From Hyphomicrobiales bacterium (GTDB lineage Bacteria > Pseudomonadota > Alphaproteobacteria > Rhizobiales > Rhizobiaceae), in the NCBI GenBank assembly GCA_900474095.1, contig UCOA01000066.1, positions 1-64,000 of the forward strand: 64,000 bases of DNA. Direction: 5' to 3'. Positions 55,294-62,885 of this stretch are shown here, in pieces (the stretch's first letter is position 1; every line of letters starts with the position of its first letter). The translations under genes and the position numbers were made by a program. Below the pieces are notes generated by a model. The model saw only the letters and a list, made by a program, of their open reading frames with translations, ran no database searches and was not told the origin of the DNA.

Positions 55294-57834
55294 TCAACTG
55301 ACGCGCGGCACTGTGGCCACGACCTCGCCAAACAATTCGTCGGCGGCTTCGGCAAGCAGGAAATCCTGCGCGTCGCCGCCGACCGCTTCCCTGCCGATTT
55401 CGAGCATGACCGGCACGGCCAGCGGCGAAATCTGCGTCAGCGGGCGATGGGTGATGTGGCCCTTGATTCGCGATAGCATATCGCCAAGCCGCTCGATTTC
55501 CAAAAGCCCGGTCGAGGCATCGTTGCGGGTGGCTTCGAGCAGGATGTGGTCGGGCTCATGGCTGCGCAAGACGTCATAAATGAGGTCGGCCGAAACTGTC
55601 ACCTGGCGACCGCTCTTTTCCTTGCCTGGATGGCGCTGGTCGATCAGGCCGGCGATCACGGCGCAATTGCGAAAGGTGCGTTTCAAGAGGAAGCTCTCGT
55701 TCAGCCAGGCTTCGAGATCGTCGCCGAGCATGTCCTCGTCGAACAGGTCCGCAAGCGAGGGGCGACGTCCCCTGAAAGCCGCGCCGAGATCCTCCAGGCC
55801 CCAGACGGCCAGGGAATAGTCGGTAGCGACGAAGCCGAGCGGCTTCAGCCCGGCGCGGTCGAGCCGCCGCGTCAGGAGCATGCCGAGCGTCTGGTGGGCG
55901 AGCCGCCCCTCGAAGGCATAGATCACCATGTAATGGCGGCTGCCGCGCGGAAAGGTCTCGATCAGCAGCTCGTTCTCCTTCGGCAGGATCGAGAAGTCCT
56001 TCTGCAGCGACAACCAGTCGCGCACCTGGTCCGGCAGGCTCGCATGGCGAGCGGGATCGGCCAGCATCTTGCGGACCTGCTGGGCGAGGTAGGTCGACAG
56101 TGGAAACTTGCCGCCGGCATAGGAAGGCACCTTGGGATCGAGCGTATAGCCCTGAGACACCAGACATTCGTTTTCGCGAATGCCTTCGAAGCGCAGCACC
56201 TTGCCGGAAAACAGGAAGGTATCTCCCGGCGAGAGCATTTCGAGGAAATATTCCTCCACCTTGCCGAGCGGCATGCCGCCGCGCCCGAGTGCGCCGCGGG
56301 CATTGCGCTTGACCATGCGCACGTTCAGCATCGGCGATTCGATGATGGTTCCGACATTGAGGCGGTATTGCTGGGCGATCAGCGGGTTCGACACCCGCCA
56401 CAGGCCTTCCTTGGTTTTGCGGATCTTGGCGTAGCGCTCGTAGCTCCTGAGCGCATAGCCGCCGGTAGCGACAAAATCGACGATGCGCTCGAAGGTCTCC
56501 CAGGTGAGATCGGCATAAGGCGAGGCGCTGGTGATTTCCGTGTAGAGCGCCAATGGATCGAACGGGGCAGCGCAGGCCATGCCGAGCACGTGCTGGGCAA
56601 GCACGTCGAGAGCCCCCTTGCCGACTGGCGGGGTGTCCTGTGCACCGATATAATTGGCGTCGAGGGCTGCCTGGCACTCCATCACTTCGAAGCGGTTGGC
56701 CGGCACCAGGATGGCGCGGCTCGGCTCTTCCATGCGGTGGTTGGCGCGGCCGATACGCTGGGCAAGGCGCGAGGCGCCCTTCGGCGCGCCGACATGGATG
56801 ACCATGTCGACATCGCCCCAGTCGATGCCGAGATCGAGCGTCGAGGTGGCGACGACGGCGCGCAGCCGGTTTTCCGACATCGCCGCCTCGACCCTGCGCC
56901 GCTGGGCGACGTCGAGCGAACCGTGATGAAGGGCGATCGGCAGATTATCATCGTTGATCGTCCAGAGTTCCTGGAACACCCGCTCCGCCTGGCTCCGGGT
57001 GTTGACGAAGAGCAGAGTGGTCTTCGTTTCGCCGATCGCGCGGTAGATGTCGCCGATGGCGTAGGCTGCGGAATGGCCGGCCCAGGGGACGTGCTCCTCG
57101 GTGCGCAGGATCGAAATCTGTGGCCGGGCGCCGCCGGTCACGGTGATCAGCCCGGCATGATTGTTTTCGCCCGCCTTCTGAGGGCTAAGCCACCGCTGCA
57201 GGTCCATGGGATCGGCGACGGTGGCGGAAAGGCCGATCGCCTGCAGGCCGGGCGCCAGTATTCTGAGGCGGGCAAGGCCGAGCGACAGGAGGTGGCCGCG
57301 CTTGGAGGTGACGAGCGAATGCAATTCGTCGAGCACCACATATTTCAGATCCTTGAAGAAGCGCTCAGCCTCGCCATTGGCGAGAAGCAGGGCCACCTGC
57401 TCCGGTGTCGTCAGGAGAATATCCGGCGGATTGAGCTTCTGTCGCTGGCGCTTGGCTTGAGGCGTGTCGCCGGTGCGGTTTTCGATGCGCACCGGCAGCC
57501 CCATCTCGCCGACCGGCTTCATCAGGTTGCGCTCGATGTCGACCGCGAGCGCCTTCAAGGGCGAGATATAGAGCGTGTGGATGCCGGTGAAGGTCGAGCC
57601 CGGTGGGATTTTCCCGCGCCCGGTGAGTGAGACCAACGACGGAAGAAATCCGGCGAGTGTCTTGCCCGCCCCGGTCGGCGCGATCAGGAGCATGCTTTCG
57701 CCGCCCTGCACACGGGAGAGAAGCTCCAGCTGATGCGCGCGCGGCTGCCAGCCCTTGTCTGCGAACCAGCGCAGAAAGGGCGGGGGAAGGGAGAGAAAGG
57801 TTTCTGCGCGCGAGGCGGAATCGATCTGGTTCAC
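55294..57834 (-). CDS. Ligase-associated DEAD/DEAH helicase (Lhr-like)
   Basis: The 846-aa superfamily 2 helicase has motif I LLIAPTGAGKTLAGFLP, motif II VVLDELHSL (DELH), motif III QAIGLSATVADP, motif VI QRIGRANHRME and the Lhr-type core C-terminal extension. The length is that of the ligase-associated DEXH group (~820-850 aa), shorter than full E. coli Lhr (~1540 aa). It starts at GTG 57834. It is paired with pdeM, but the ligase and exonuclease genes normally present with it are not in this window. Confidence 0.9.
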   Translation of the reverse strand: MNQIDSASRAETFLSLPPPFLRWFADKGWQPRAHQLELLSRVQGGESMLLIAPTGAGKTLAGFLPSLVSLTGRGKIPPGSTFTGIHTLYISPLKALAVDIERNLMKPVGEMGLPVRIENRTGDTPQAKRQRQKLNPPDILLTTPEQVALLLANGEAERFFKDLKYVVLDELHSLVTSKRGHLLSLGLARLRILAPGLQAIGLSATVADPMDLQRWLSPQKAGENNHAGLITVTGGARPQISILRTEEHVPWAGHSAAYAIGDIYRAIGETKTTLLFVNTRSQAERVFQELWTINDDNLPIALHHGSLDVAQRRRVEAAMSENRLRAVVATSTLDLGIDWGDVDMVIHVGAPKGASRLAQRIGRANHRMEEPSRAILVPANRFEVMECQAALDANYIGAQDTPPVGKGALDVLAQHVLGMACAAPFDPLALYTEITSASPYADLTWETFERIVDFVATGGYALRSYERYAKIRKTKEGLWRVSNPLIAQQYRLNVGTIIESPMLNVRMVKRNARGALGRGGMPLGKVEEYFLEMLSPGDTFLFSGKVLRFEGIRENECLVSQGYTLDPKVPSYAGGKFPLSTYLAQQVRKMLADPARHASLPDQVRDWLSLQKDFSILPKENELLIETFPRGSRHYMVIYAFEGRLAHQTLGMLLTRRLDRAGLKPLGFVATDYSLAVWGLEDLGAAFRGRRPSLADLFDEDMLGDDLEAWLNESFLLKRTFRNCAVIAGLIDQRHPGKEKSGRQVTVSADLIYDVLRSHEPDHILLEATRNDASTGLLEIERLGDMLSRIKGHITHRPLTQISPLAVPVMLEIGREAVGGDAQDFLLAEAADELFGEVVATVPRVS

Positions 57835-58010
57835 GCGAACAAATGTAGATCAAATAGCGAGGATTTGAAGAGCGTGGTTTTCCGGACCGAATTTGCCGCG
57901 CGAGCCTGGGGATGACCGTTGCCGCAATTAAGGAGGCGACACCAGCGACGGAACACTTCCGCTCTCGTCGCATTGGTACTATTCTTGCAAAAACCAGAAA
58001 GGAGAGGGGC

Positions 58011-58211
58011 ATGCCGTTGTCAGCACCTGGTGAAACCGTCATTCCACCCGACGAGCACATCCTGACCGTGCAGGAAGCACTCGAGCCGCTCTATCAAAAG
58101 CTCGAGCAGGAAGTCGAAACCAAGTTGGTGGAAGCCGCCGTCGATGCGGGTTGGTCTCCTTTTGATGCGCTGAATGCCATCGACCAGCTGAAGAAGCATG
58201 ATGGTTTGTAA
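58011..58211 (+). CDS. small conserved hypothetical protein
   Basis: The 66-aa product starts MPLSAPGETVIPPDEHILTV after the strong ribosome site AGGAGAGG. It is mostly helical and acidic (PLYQKLEQEVETKLVEAAVD, then GWSPFDALNAIDQL). The longer upstream reading has no ribosome site. No membrane helix and no known domain. It is divergent from the helicase and convergent with the YitT gene. Confidence 0.65.
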   Translation: MPLSAPGETVIPPDEHILTVQEALEPLYQKLEQEVETKLVEAAVDAGWSPFDALNAIDQLKKHDGL

Positions 58212-58247
58212 TGACGCCGTCGAACCACTGAAACTCAGGCGTCTCCC

Positions 58248-58889
58248 TCACATCGCGATATAGCGGTCCTTGCGATGGTTCACGGCCAGCGTGATGTTCA
58301 TCACCACCGCGCCTGCGATCGAGCAGGCGATGATATAGGGGCTGGCGAGGAGACACGAGCAGGCAACGATGGCGCAGTCGAAGCCGAGTTGGACAAAACC
58401 GGCGCGCCAGCCGAAGCGGTCCTGGAGATACAGCGCCAGAATGCCGATGCCGCCGAGGCTGCCGCGGTGGCGGAAGAGCGCCAGCAGTCCCGCGCCGATG
58501 ACAAGGCCGCCGAACAGCGCCCCGATGAGCGGATCGACATGGGTGAGGCCAAGCGCCCGCGGCAGGACTTCCGACAGGGTTGCGGTGATGGCGACGGCGG
58601 CGAAGGTCTTCAGCATGAAGACAAGTCCCATGCGACGAAAGGCGAGATAGTAGAAGGGCAGGTTTGCGGCGAAGAAGCAGGCGCCGAAGCTGAAGCCCGT
58701 CGCATAGTGAATGAGAAAGGCGATGCCCGGAACGCCGCCGGTCAGCAGGCCGGCGCTGGACAGAAGCGTGATGCCGAGCGCTGCAAGCATGCTGCCGGAG
58801 ACGACGCCCTGCACGTCGTCAGCAATAGAGTGCCGTTCGGCGCTCGATGTCATCAGTGCCGCGAAGGCGGATTTCGTCGGTGTTGCCAT
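58248..58889 (-). CDS. YitT family membrane protein (copy 1)
   Basis: The 213-aa integral membrane protein has five to six helices. DDVQGVVSGSMLAALGITLL and GLLTGGVPGIAFLIHYATG give the family's GGxxGIA core, and RHRGSLGGIGILALYLQDRF is near the middle of the second half. It is homologous along its whole length to the protein at 60126. YitT proteins have no proven transport substrate. It is divergent from rrf2. Confidence 0.85.
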   Translation of the reverse strand: MATPTKSAFAALMTSSAERHSIADDVQGVVSGSMLAALGITLLSSAGLLTGGVPGIAFLIHYATGFSFGACFFAANLPFYYLAFRRMGLVFMLKTFAAVAITATLSEVLPRALGLTHVDPLIGALFGGLVIGAGLLALFRHRGSLGGIGILALYLQDRFGWRAGFVQLGFDCAIVACSCLLASPYIIACSIAGAVVMNITLAVNHRKDRYIAM

Positions 58890-58972
58890 CAGTTCTGCCG
58901 TGTCCTTGCCTTTGGAAATTCCCTTCTACCCTCCGCTTTGTCAAACGCAAGCGTAGGGGCCGCACTAGGCGG

Positions 58973-59017
58973 TTGACAAACACGATAATCATGGATAAAA
59001 AAGATCCATGATTATCG
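58973..59017 (+). promoter_or_regulatory. rrf2 promoter with overlapping perfect inverted repeat
   Basis: TTGACA (58973-58978), 17 bp, TAAAAA (58996-59001). The inverted repeat CGATAATCATGGAT (58983-58996) and ATCCATGATTATCG (59004-59017) has 14-bp perfect arms with a 7-base A-rich spacer and overlaps the spacer and -10. It ends 13 bases before the rrf2 start, as expected for an autoregulatory operator. Confidence 0.85.
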
Positions 59018-59030
59018 GAGGGAGCGAGCA

Positions 59031-59531
59031 GTGAAACTGGGTGAGGGTGTCGAGCAGGCTATTCACAGCGTTGCGATGCTGTCGGGCCTTTCCGAGGGCG
59101 GGGTGCTCTCGGCTGCGGCGATCGCCGAGTTTCATGGGGTCTCGACCAGCTATCTCTTGAAGCATCTGCAGGCGCTCTCGGGCGCCGGCATTCTCGATAC
59201 GGTGCCGGGGCCGAAAGGTGGCTACCGGCTGGCAAGGAAGCCGGCCGACATCACGTTGCTCGACATCGTGCTTTCCGTCGAAGGGCCGGCGCCGGCCTTC
59301 CGCTGCAGCGAAATCCGGCAGCGCGGCCCGAACCCGTTGCCGAGCCGGTATTTCGCCAAGCCCTGCGGCATCTCAGCCGCCATGCTGAAGGCCGAGCAGG
59401 TCTACAGGGCGGAGCTGGCAAAGACCACGATTGCCGATCTCGGACGCACTTTGGCCGAGGTCGACGATGGCGGGATCGCAGCCCGGGGCTGCGCCTTCCT
59501 TGAAATCCATGAACGCAAAACGGCTCGCTGA
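59031..59531 (+). CDS. Rrf2-family transcriptional regulator
   Basis: The 166-aa protein starts at GTG 59031 behind GGAGGGAG. The winged helix-turn-helix (SAAAIAEFHGVSTSYLLKHL, KGGYRLAR wing) is followed by a sensor part with cysteines in FRCSEIR, KPCGIS and RGCAF. Rrf2 members bind Fe-S clusters or respond to thiol/disulfide states. It precedes ahpD-like by 22 bases and likely controls it and possibly the flanking YitT gene. Confidence 0.9.
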   Translation: MKLGEGVEQAIHSVAMLSGLSEGGVLSAAAIAEFHGVSTSYLLKHLQALSGAGILDTVPGPKGGYRLARKPADITLLDIVLSVEGPAPAFRCSEIRQRGPNPLPSRYFAKPCGISAAMLKAEQVYRAELAKTTIADLGRTLAEVDDGGIAARGCAFLEIHERKTAR

Positions 59532-59553
59532 GCCATCACAAAGGAGAAGACTG

Positions 59554-60015
59554 ATGCAGACTCGTCTCGATATGACCAAAGCCTCGCCGGAAGCCTTCAA
59601 GGCCGTGCTCGCGCTTGAAAACTTCGTCCAGAACTCCGGGCTGGAGCGCCGCTTCATCCACCTGATCAAGTTGCGCGCGTCTCAGATCAACGGCTGCGCG
59701 TACTGCGTCGACATGCACGTCAAGGAATCGCGTCATGACGGTCTGAGCGAACAGTGGATCAACCTGATGTGCGTCTGGCGGGAATCGCCGGTTTACGATG
59801 CCCGCGAGCGGGCTTTGCTCGGCTGGGTCGATGCGGTGACCAACCTTGCCCAGACAGGCGCTCCCGATGACGCCTACGAGACGCTGAAGGCGCATTTCTC
59901 GAGCGAAGAGATTGCCAAGATCACTGTCGCGATCGGCACCATCAACGTTTGGAACCGGATCGCTGTCGGCTTCCGCTCGCAGCACCCGATCGACAAGCCG
60001 GCAAAGGCTGCTTGA
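59554..60015 (+). CDS. AhpD-like carboxymuconolactone decarboxylase family peroxidase
   Basis: The 153-aa product has the AhpD signature KLRASQINGCAYCVDMHVKE, with the redox CxxC and downstream histidine. ARERALLGWVDAVTNLAQTG follows, and the C-terminal helix has IGTINVWNRIAVG. It probably reduces peroxides with partner thiols. AAAGGAGAA precedes the ATG. Operon with the Rrf2 regulator. Confidence 0.9.
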   Translation: MQTRLDMTKASPEAFKAVLALENFVQNSGLERRFIHLIKLRASQINGCAYCVDMHVKESRHDGLSEQWINLMCVWRESPVYDARERALLGWVDAVTNLAQTGAPDDAYETLKAHFSSEEIAKITVAIGTINVWNRIAVGFRSQHPIDKPAKAA

Positions 60016-60023
60016 AAAAAGCG

Positions 60024-60123
60024 CCCCTCACCCCGCAAGCGGGGAGGGGATGACGGAGGCTGCTGCCTGTTCCTTCTCCCCGATTACGGGGAGAAATTCG
60101 GCCGATAGGCCGGACGAGGGGTG
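60024..60123. repeat. palindromic intergenic repeat
   Basis: CCCCTCACCCCGC paired with GCGGGGAGGGG (60024-60049) is followed by TTCTCCCCG-ATTA-CGGGGAGAA (60074-60095) and a GGCCGATAGGCC stretch. It is the same type as the repeat at 45067. It lies between ahpD-like and the convergent YitT gene and could also end transcription. Confidence 0.55.
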
Positions 60124-60125
60124 CT

Positions 60126-60758
60126 TTACAACGCAATATAGCGGTCGGCACGGTGATTGATGGTCAAAAACAGATTGAGCACGACGGCGCCAAGCACCGA
60201 ATAGAAGACAACCGGCGGCGTGGTGACGAAGAAGGCGGCCGCCAGCACGCAGAGATCGATGGCAAGCTGGACGAGACCGGCACGGATGCCGAAACGCTCC
60301 TGCATGTAGATGCCGAGAATGCCAACGCCGCCGAGGCTGGCGCGATGGCGGTAGAGCGCGAGCACGCCGAAACCGAGCAATAGTCCGCCAAGAAGGGCTG
60401 CCCAAGCAGGATGGATGCTGGCGATCAGCAGCACCTGGCCCTGGACGTTGGTGAGCAGCGAGGTGATGGCGATGGCAATGAAGGTCTTCAGCGTGAAGGC
60501 CATGCCGAGCCGCGTCCACGACAGGTAGAAGAACGGCAGGTTGAGCACGAAAAAGGCGAGACCGAAATTGACGCCGAGCGCGTAATGCAGGAGGAAGGCG
60601 ACACCGGCGGTGCTGCCGGTCAGAAGGCCGGCGCTGGCGAGCACATAGAGGCCGAGTGCTGCCACGAGACTGCCGGAGAAGATGCCCTGCACGTCCTCAA
60701 CCGGCGTGTGGCGCGTTGCACTGGTGTTCCAGAAACCAAGGGCATTGATAAGGCTCAT
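60126..60758 (-). CDS. YitT family membrane protein (copy 2)
   Basis: The 210-aa paralogue of the protein at 58248, with the same signature steps: EDVQGIFSGSLVAALGLYVL, GLLTGSTAGVAFLLHYALG, RHRASLGGVGILGIYMQERF and a closing NHRADRYIAL against NHRKDRYIAM in copy 1. The two copies face left and enclose the Rrf2-AhpD operon. Function is unknown. Confidence 0.85.
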   Translation of the reverse strand: MSLINALGFWNTSATRHTPVEDVQGIFSGSLVAALGLYVLASAGLLTGSTAGVAFLLHYALGVNFGLAFFVLNLPFFYLSWTRLGMAFTLKTFIAIAITSLLTNVQGQVLLIASIHPAWAALLGGLLLGFGVLALYRHRASLGGVGILGIYMQERFGIRAGLVQLAIDLCVLAAAFFVTTPPVVFYSVLGAVVLNLFLTINHRADRYIAL

Positions 60759-60965
60759 GGCGCGATCTCCGAAGGCCGCAAGAGATACGCATCCGGGCAG
60801 GCCCGAACGGCGGTGAAATTGATGAATGAAGGTGCAGGTGCGCGGCGGTCATGATCGACAGCAACGCCTGTGTGCAATGCAACAATTATCGGAATTTGCG
60901 CTGTCACGATCAAGCGAAATATGTAAGCAATACTGACCTATTTCAACTTCGCAAGAAAAATTCGT

Positions 60966-61910
60966 TCAGACCGGTTTTTTCGTAAGGAAAAGAATGCCGG
61001 AGACCGGTTTTCCGCCATCATTGCGAATGGTGGTCTTAAGGATTTCGAGTATGTCGAGCCCAAAGCGCTTGCAGAGCCGCCGGATGTAGCTTTCCGAATG
61101 CGCGTAGCGCAGGGATTCGCGTAACACGAAATCGCGGTCCTCTCCGCCATCCTCGACGGAAAAGGCAAACAGGCCGCCACCGGCAAGCAGCTTCGACGCG
61201 ATGACGAAAACGCTGTCGAGATTGCCGAGATACATCAGCACATCGGCAGCGCTGACGAGGTCGGCGCGGTTTTCGGCGGCCTGGCCCTTGGTAAAAAGGC
61301 CGGCACGTTCGGGCGGCAGGGAAAGGTCGGCCTGTGCAAGCCGGTCGTAGATGCCTTTGTCTTCGGCCTTGGCAAGCATGTTGGCCGAAATGTCGAAGCC
61401 TTCGAGATGATCCGCCTTGTCGCGGATGCGCTCGCCGAACAGACCGGTGCCGCAGCCAAGGTCAATCACATGGGAGAAGCGAACGTGGCCCGCATCGACC
61501 GCAATCAAGGCGGCCAGCTTTGCGGGAACGGTATAATCGAGCTTCTCGACCAGCGCCTTGTCGAAGCGGTCGGCATAGTCGTCGAAGAGCTGCGCCACAT
61601 AGAGGCTGGAAGGCTGCTCCGGCGTCTCGGCGCCGCCGAGGAGAGCAAGCTTCAGGCCCGCACCGAAAATATCGTCAGGGTTGAGCTCTAGAACTTTCTT
61701 GAGCGCGGCGACCGCCGCCTCTTTGCGGCCCGATTTTTCCTGATAGTCCGCGAGGCGGAACCAGCCGGCCGCCCAATCGGGAACAAGCTCCAGCGCCTGG
61801 GACATCAGGTCGGCGGCGCCGGCATGGTCGCCGCTGTCGGCAAGCATATGCGCATATTCGGCGCGGCGGTCGGCAATCAGGTCGCCGGAGGAAAGCTGGT
61901 TGAGGTTCAT
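60966..61910 (-). CDS. TPR-containing SAM-dependent methyltransferase
   Basis: The 314-aa protein has two TPR-like helical pairs (residues ~10-85, ending KKVLELNPDDIFGAGLKLAL) followed by a class I methyltransferase domain. Its SAM-binding motif I is VIDLGCGTGLFGERIRDKAD, motif II is EGFDISANMLAKA, and DVLMYLGNLDSVF lies at motif IV. The substrate is unknown; similar fusions occur in Rhizobiales. The leftover gap to the neighbouring YitT gene (207 bp) holds no gene. Confidence 0.85.
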   Translation of the reverse strand: MNLNQLSSGDLIADRRAEYAHMLADSGDHAGAADLMSQALELVPDWAAGWFRLADYQEKSGRKEAAVAALKKVLELNPDDIFGAGLKLALLGGAETPEQPSSLYVAQLFDDYADRFDKALVEKLDYTVPAKLAALIAVDAGHVRFSHVIDLGCGTGLFGERIRDKADHLEGFDISANMLAKAEDKGIYDRLAQADLSLPPERAGLFTKGQAAENRADLVSAADVLMYLGNLDSVFVIASKLLAGGGLFAFSVEDGGEDRDFVLRESLRYAHSESYIRRLCKRFGLDILEILKTTIRNDGGKPVSGILFLTKKPV

Positions 61911-62072
61911 TGTTTCTGCGCCTCGATTGTGCCCTTGGGCTTAACCGCTTGTTGCGTGTGAGGGTAGAAATGGCAAGCGGCGATTGGCTCGGCAAGGGGT
62001 GTCGTCAATCTTCACGGCTTGCGAGCGGCGCCGTGGCGGCTTATGTCAGGCAAAACAGGAGAATCATGGGCC

Positions 62073-62339
62073 ATGGCCGATGGAGTGAACAAGTTTCTGG
62101 GTGATACGCCCGGCCGGGTGATCGTCAAGCTGCTGGTGGTGTCGATCATCGTCGGCTTCGTCATGGCGGTGTTCGGCTGGACCCCTTATGGCATTCTCTA
62201 CACGGTCCGAGACTTCATTCTGGACCTCTGGCACTCCGGTTTCGCGGCGCTCGGCCGCATCGGAGACTATCTGCTGCTCGGTGCAGCCGTGGTCATTCCG
62301 CTCTTCATCATCCTGCGCATTTTGAACTTCCGGCGGTAA
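62073..62339 (+). CDS. DUF6460 small membrane protein
   Basis: The 88-aa product has two transmembrane helices, IVKLLVVSIIVGFVMAVFGW and YLLLGAAVVIPLFIILRIL, with a middle part TPYGILYTVRDFILDLWHSG. AGGAGA lies 10 bases before the ATG at 62073, and an out-of-frame ATG at 62066 is ignored. It stops one base before the next gene's start, so the two are coupled. Function unknown. Confidence 0.83.
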   Translation: MADGVNKFLGDTPGRVIVKLLVVSIIVGFVMAVFGWTPYGILYTVRDFILDLWHSGFAALGRIGDYLLLGAAVVIPLFIILRILNFRR

Positions 62340-62340
62340 T

Positions 62341-62844
62341 ATGAACGATCAGAACTTTCTCGCCTCCCGGCGCACGTTTCTGCGGTCTGGAGCGTTTCTT
62401 TCGCTCGGCTTTCTTGCCAGTTGCGGCACGCCCAAGCTGACCCCGGGCGGCAACGGCAGCGACCAGACGGATGCGACGCTCGGTTATGTCAACGATTTGA
62501 GAAAGCAGAAGGGGCTCAAGCAGCTCGCGCGCGATCCGGCCGCCGCGCAGGCAGCGCTCGCGCAGGCCGACCGGATGGCCAAGGCCGGGAAGATGTCGCA
62601 CCTGATCGGCATGGGAGACAGTTTTCTGGAGCGTATGAAGGATCAGGGGGTGGCGCTGCCGGCGGCGGAGAATATCGCCATGGGCCAGGACAGCGCGGAA
62701 AAGGTCTATGCCGCCTGGTACCACTCGCCCAACCATCTGGAGAATATGCTAGGCCCGAACTATGGCGGCCTCGGCGTCGCGGTGATGCGGAATCCGGCTT
62801 CCGGAAACCGGCCCTATTGGGCCATGGTGCTTTCGACCGCCTGA
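62341..62844 (+). CDS. CAP (SCP/PR1) domain protein with Tat-like lipoprotein signal
   Basis: The 167-aa product starts with SRRTFLRSGAFLSLGFLASC, a twin-arginine motif followed by a lipobox-like LASC, implying an exported lipoprotein. The CAP domain follows: LGYVNDLRKQKGLKQLARDP, AAENIAMGQ and YHSPNHLENMLGPNYGGLGV with the conserved histidines. Bacterial CAP proteins have no agreed enzyme activity. It is one base after DUF6460 and 41 before the MATE gene. Confidence 0.87.
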   Translation: MNDQNFLASRRTFLRSGAFLSLGFLASCGTPKLTPGGNGSDQTDATLGYVNDLRKQKGLKQLARDPAAAQAALAQADRMAKAGKMSHLIGMGDSFLERMKDQGVALPAAENIAMGQDSAEKVYAAWYHSPNHLENMLGPNYGGLGVAVMRNPASGNRPYWAMVLSTA

Positions 62845-62885
62845 TCTGATTCCTGGTTTATGCGGCTGGTCTTGAGGACAAAGAA

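Noticed and set aside
55546-57630. 694-codon plus-strand frame opposite the helicase
   Set aside because: Antisense artefact; the helicase motifs on the minus strand are decisive.
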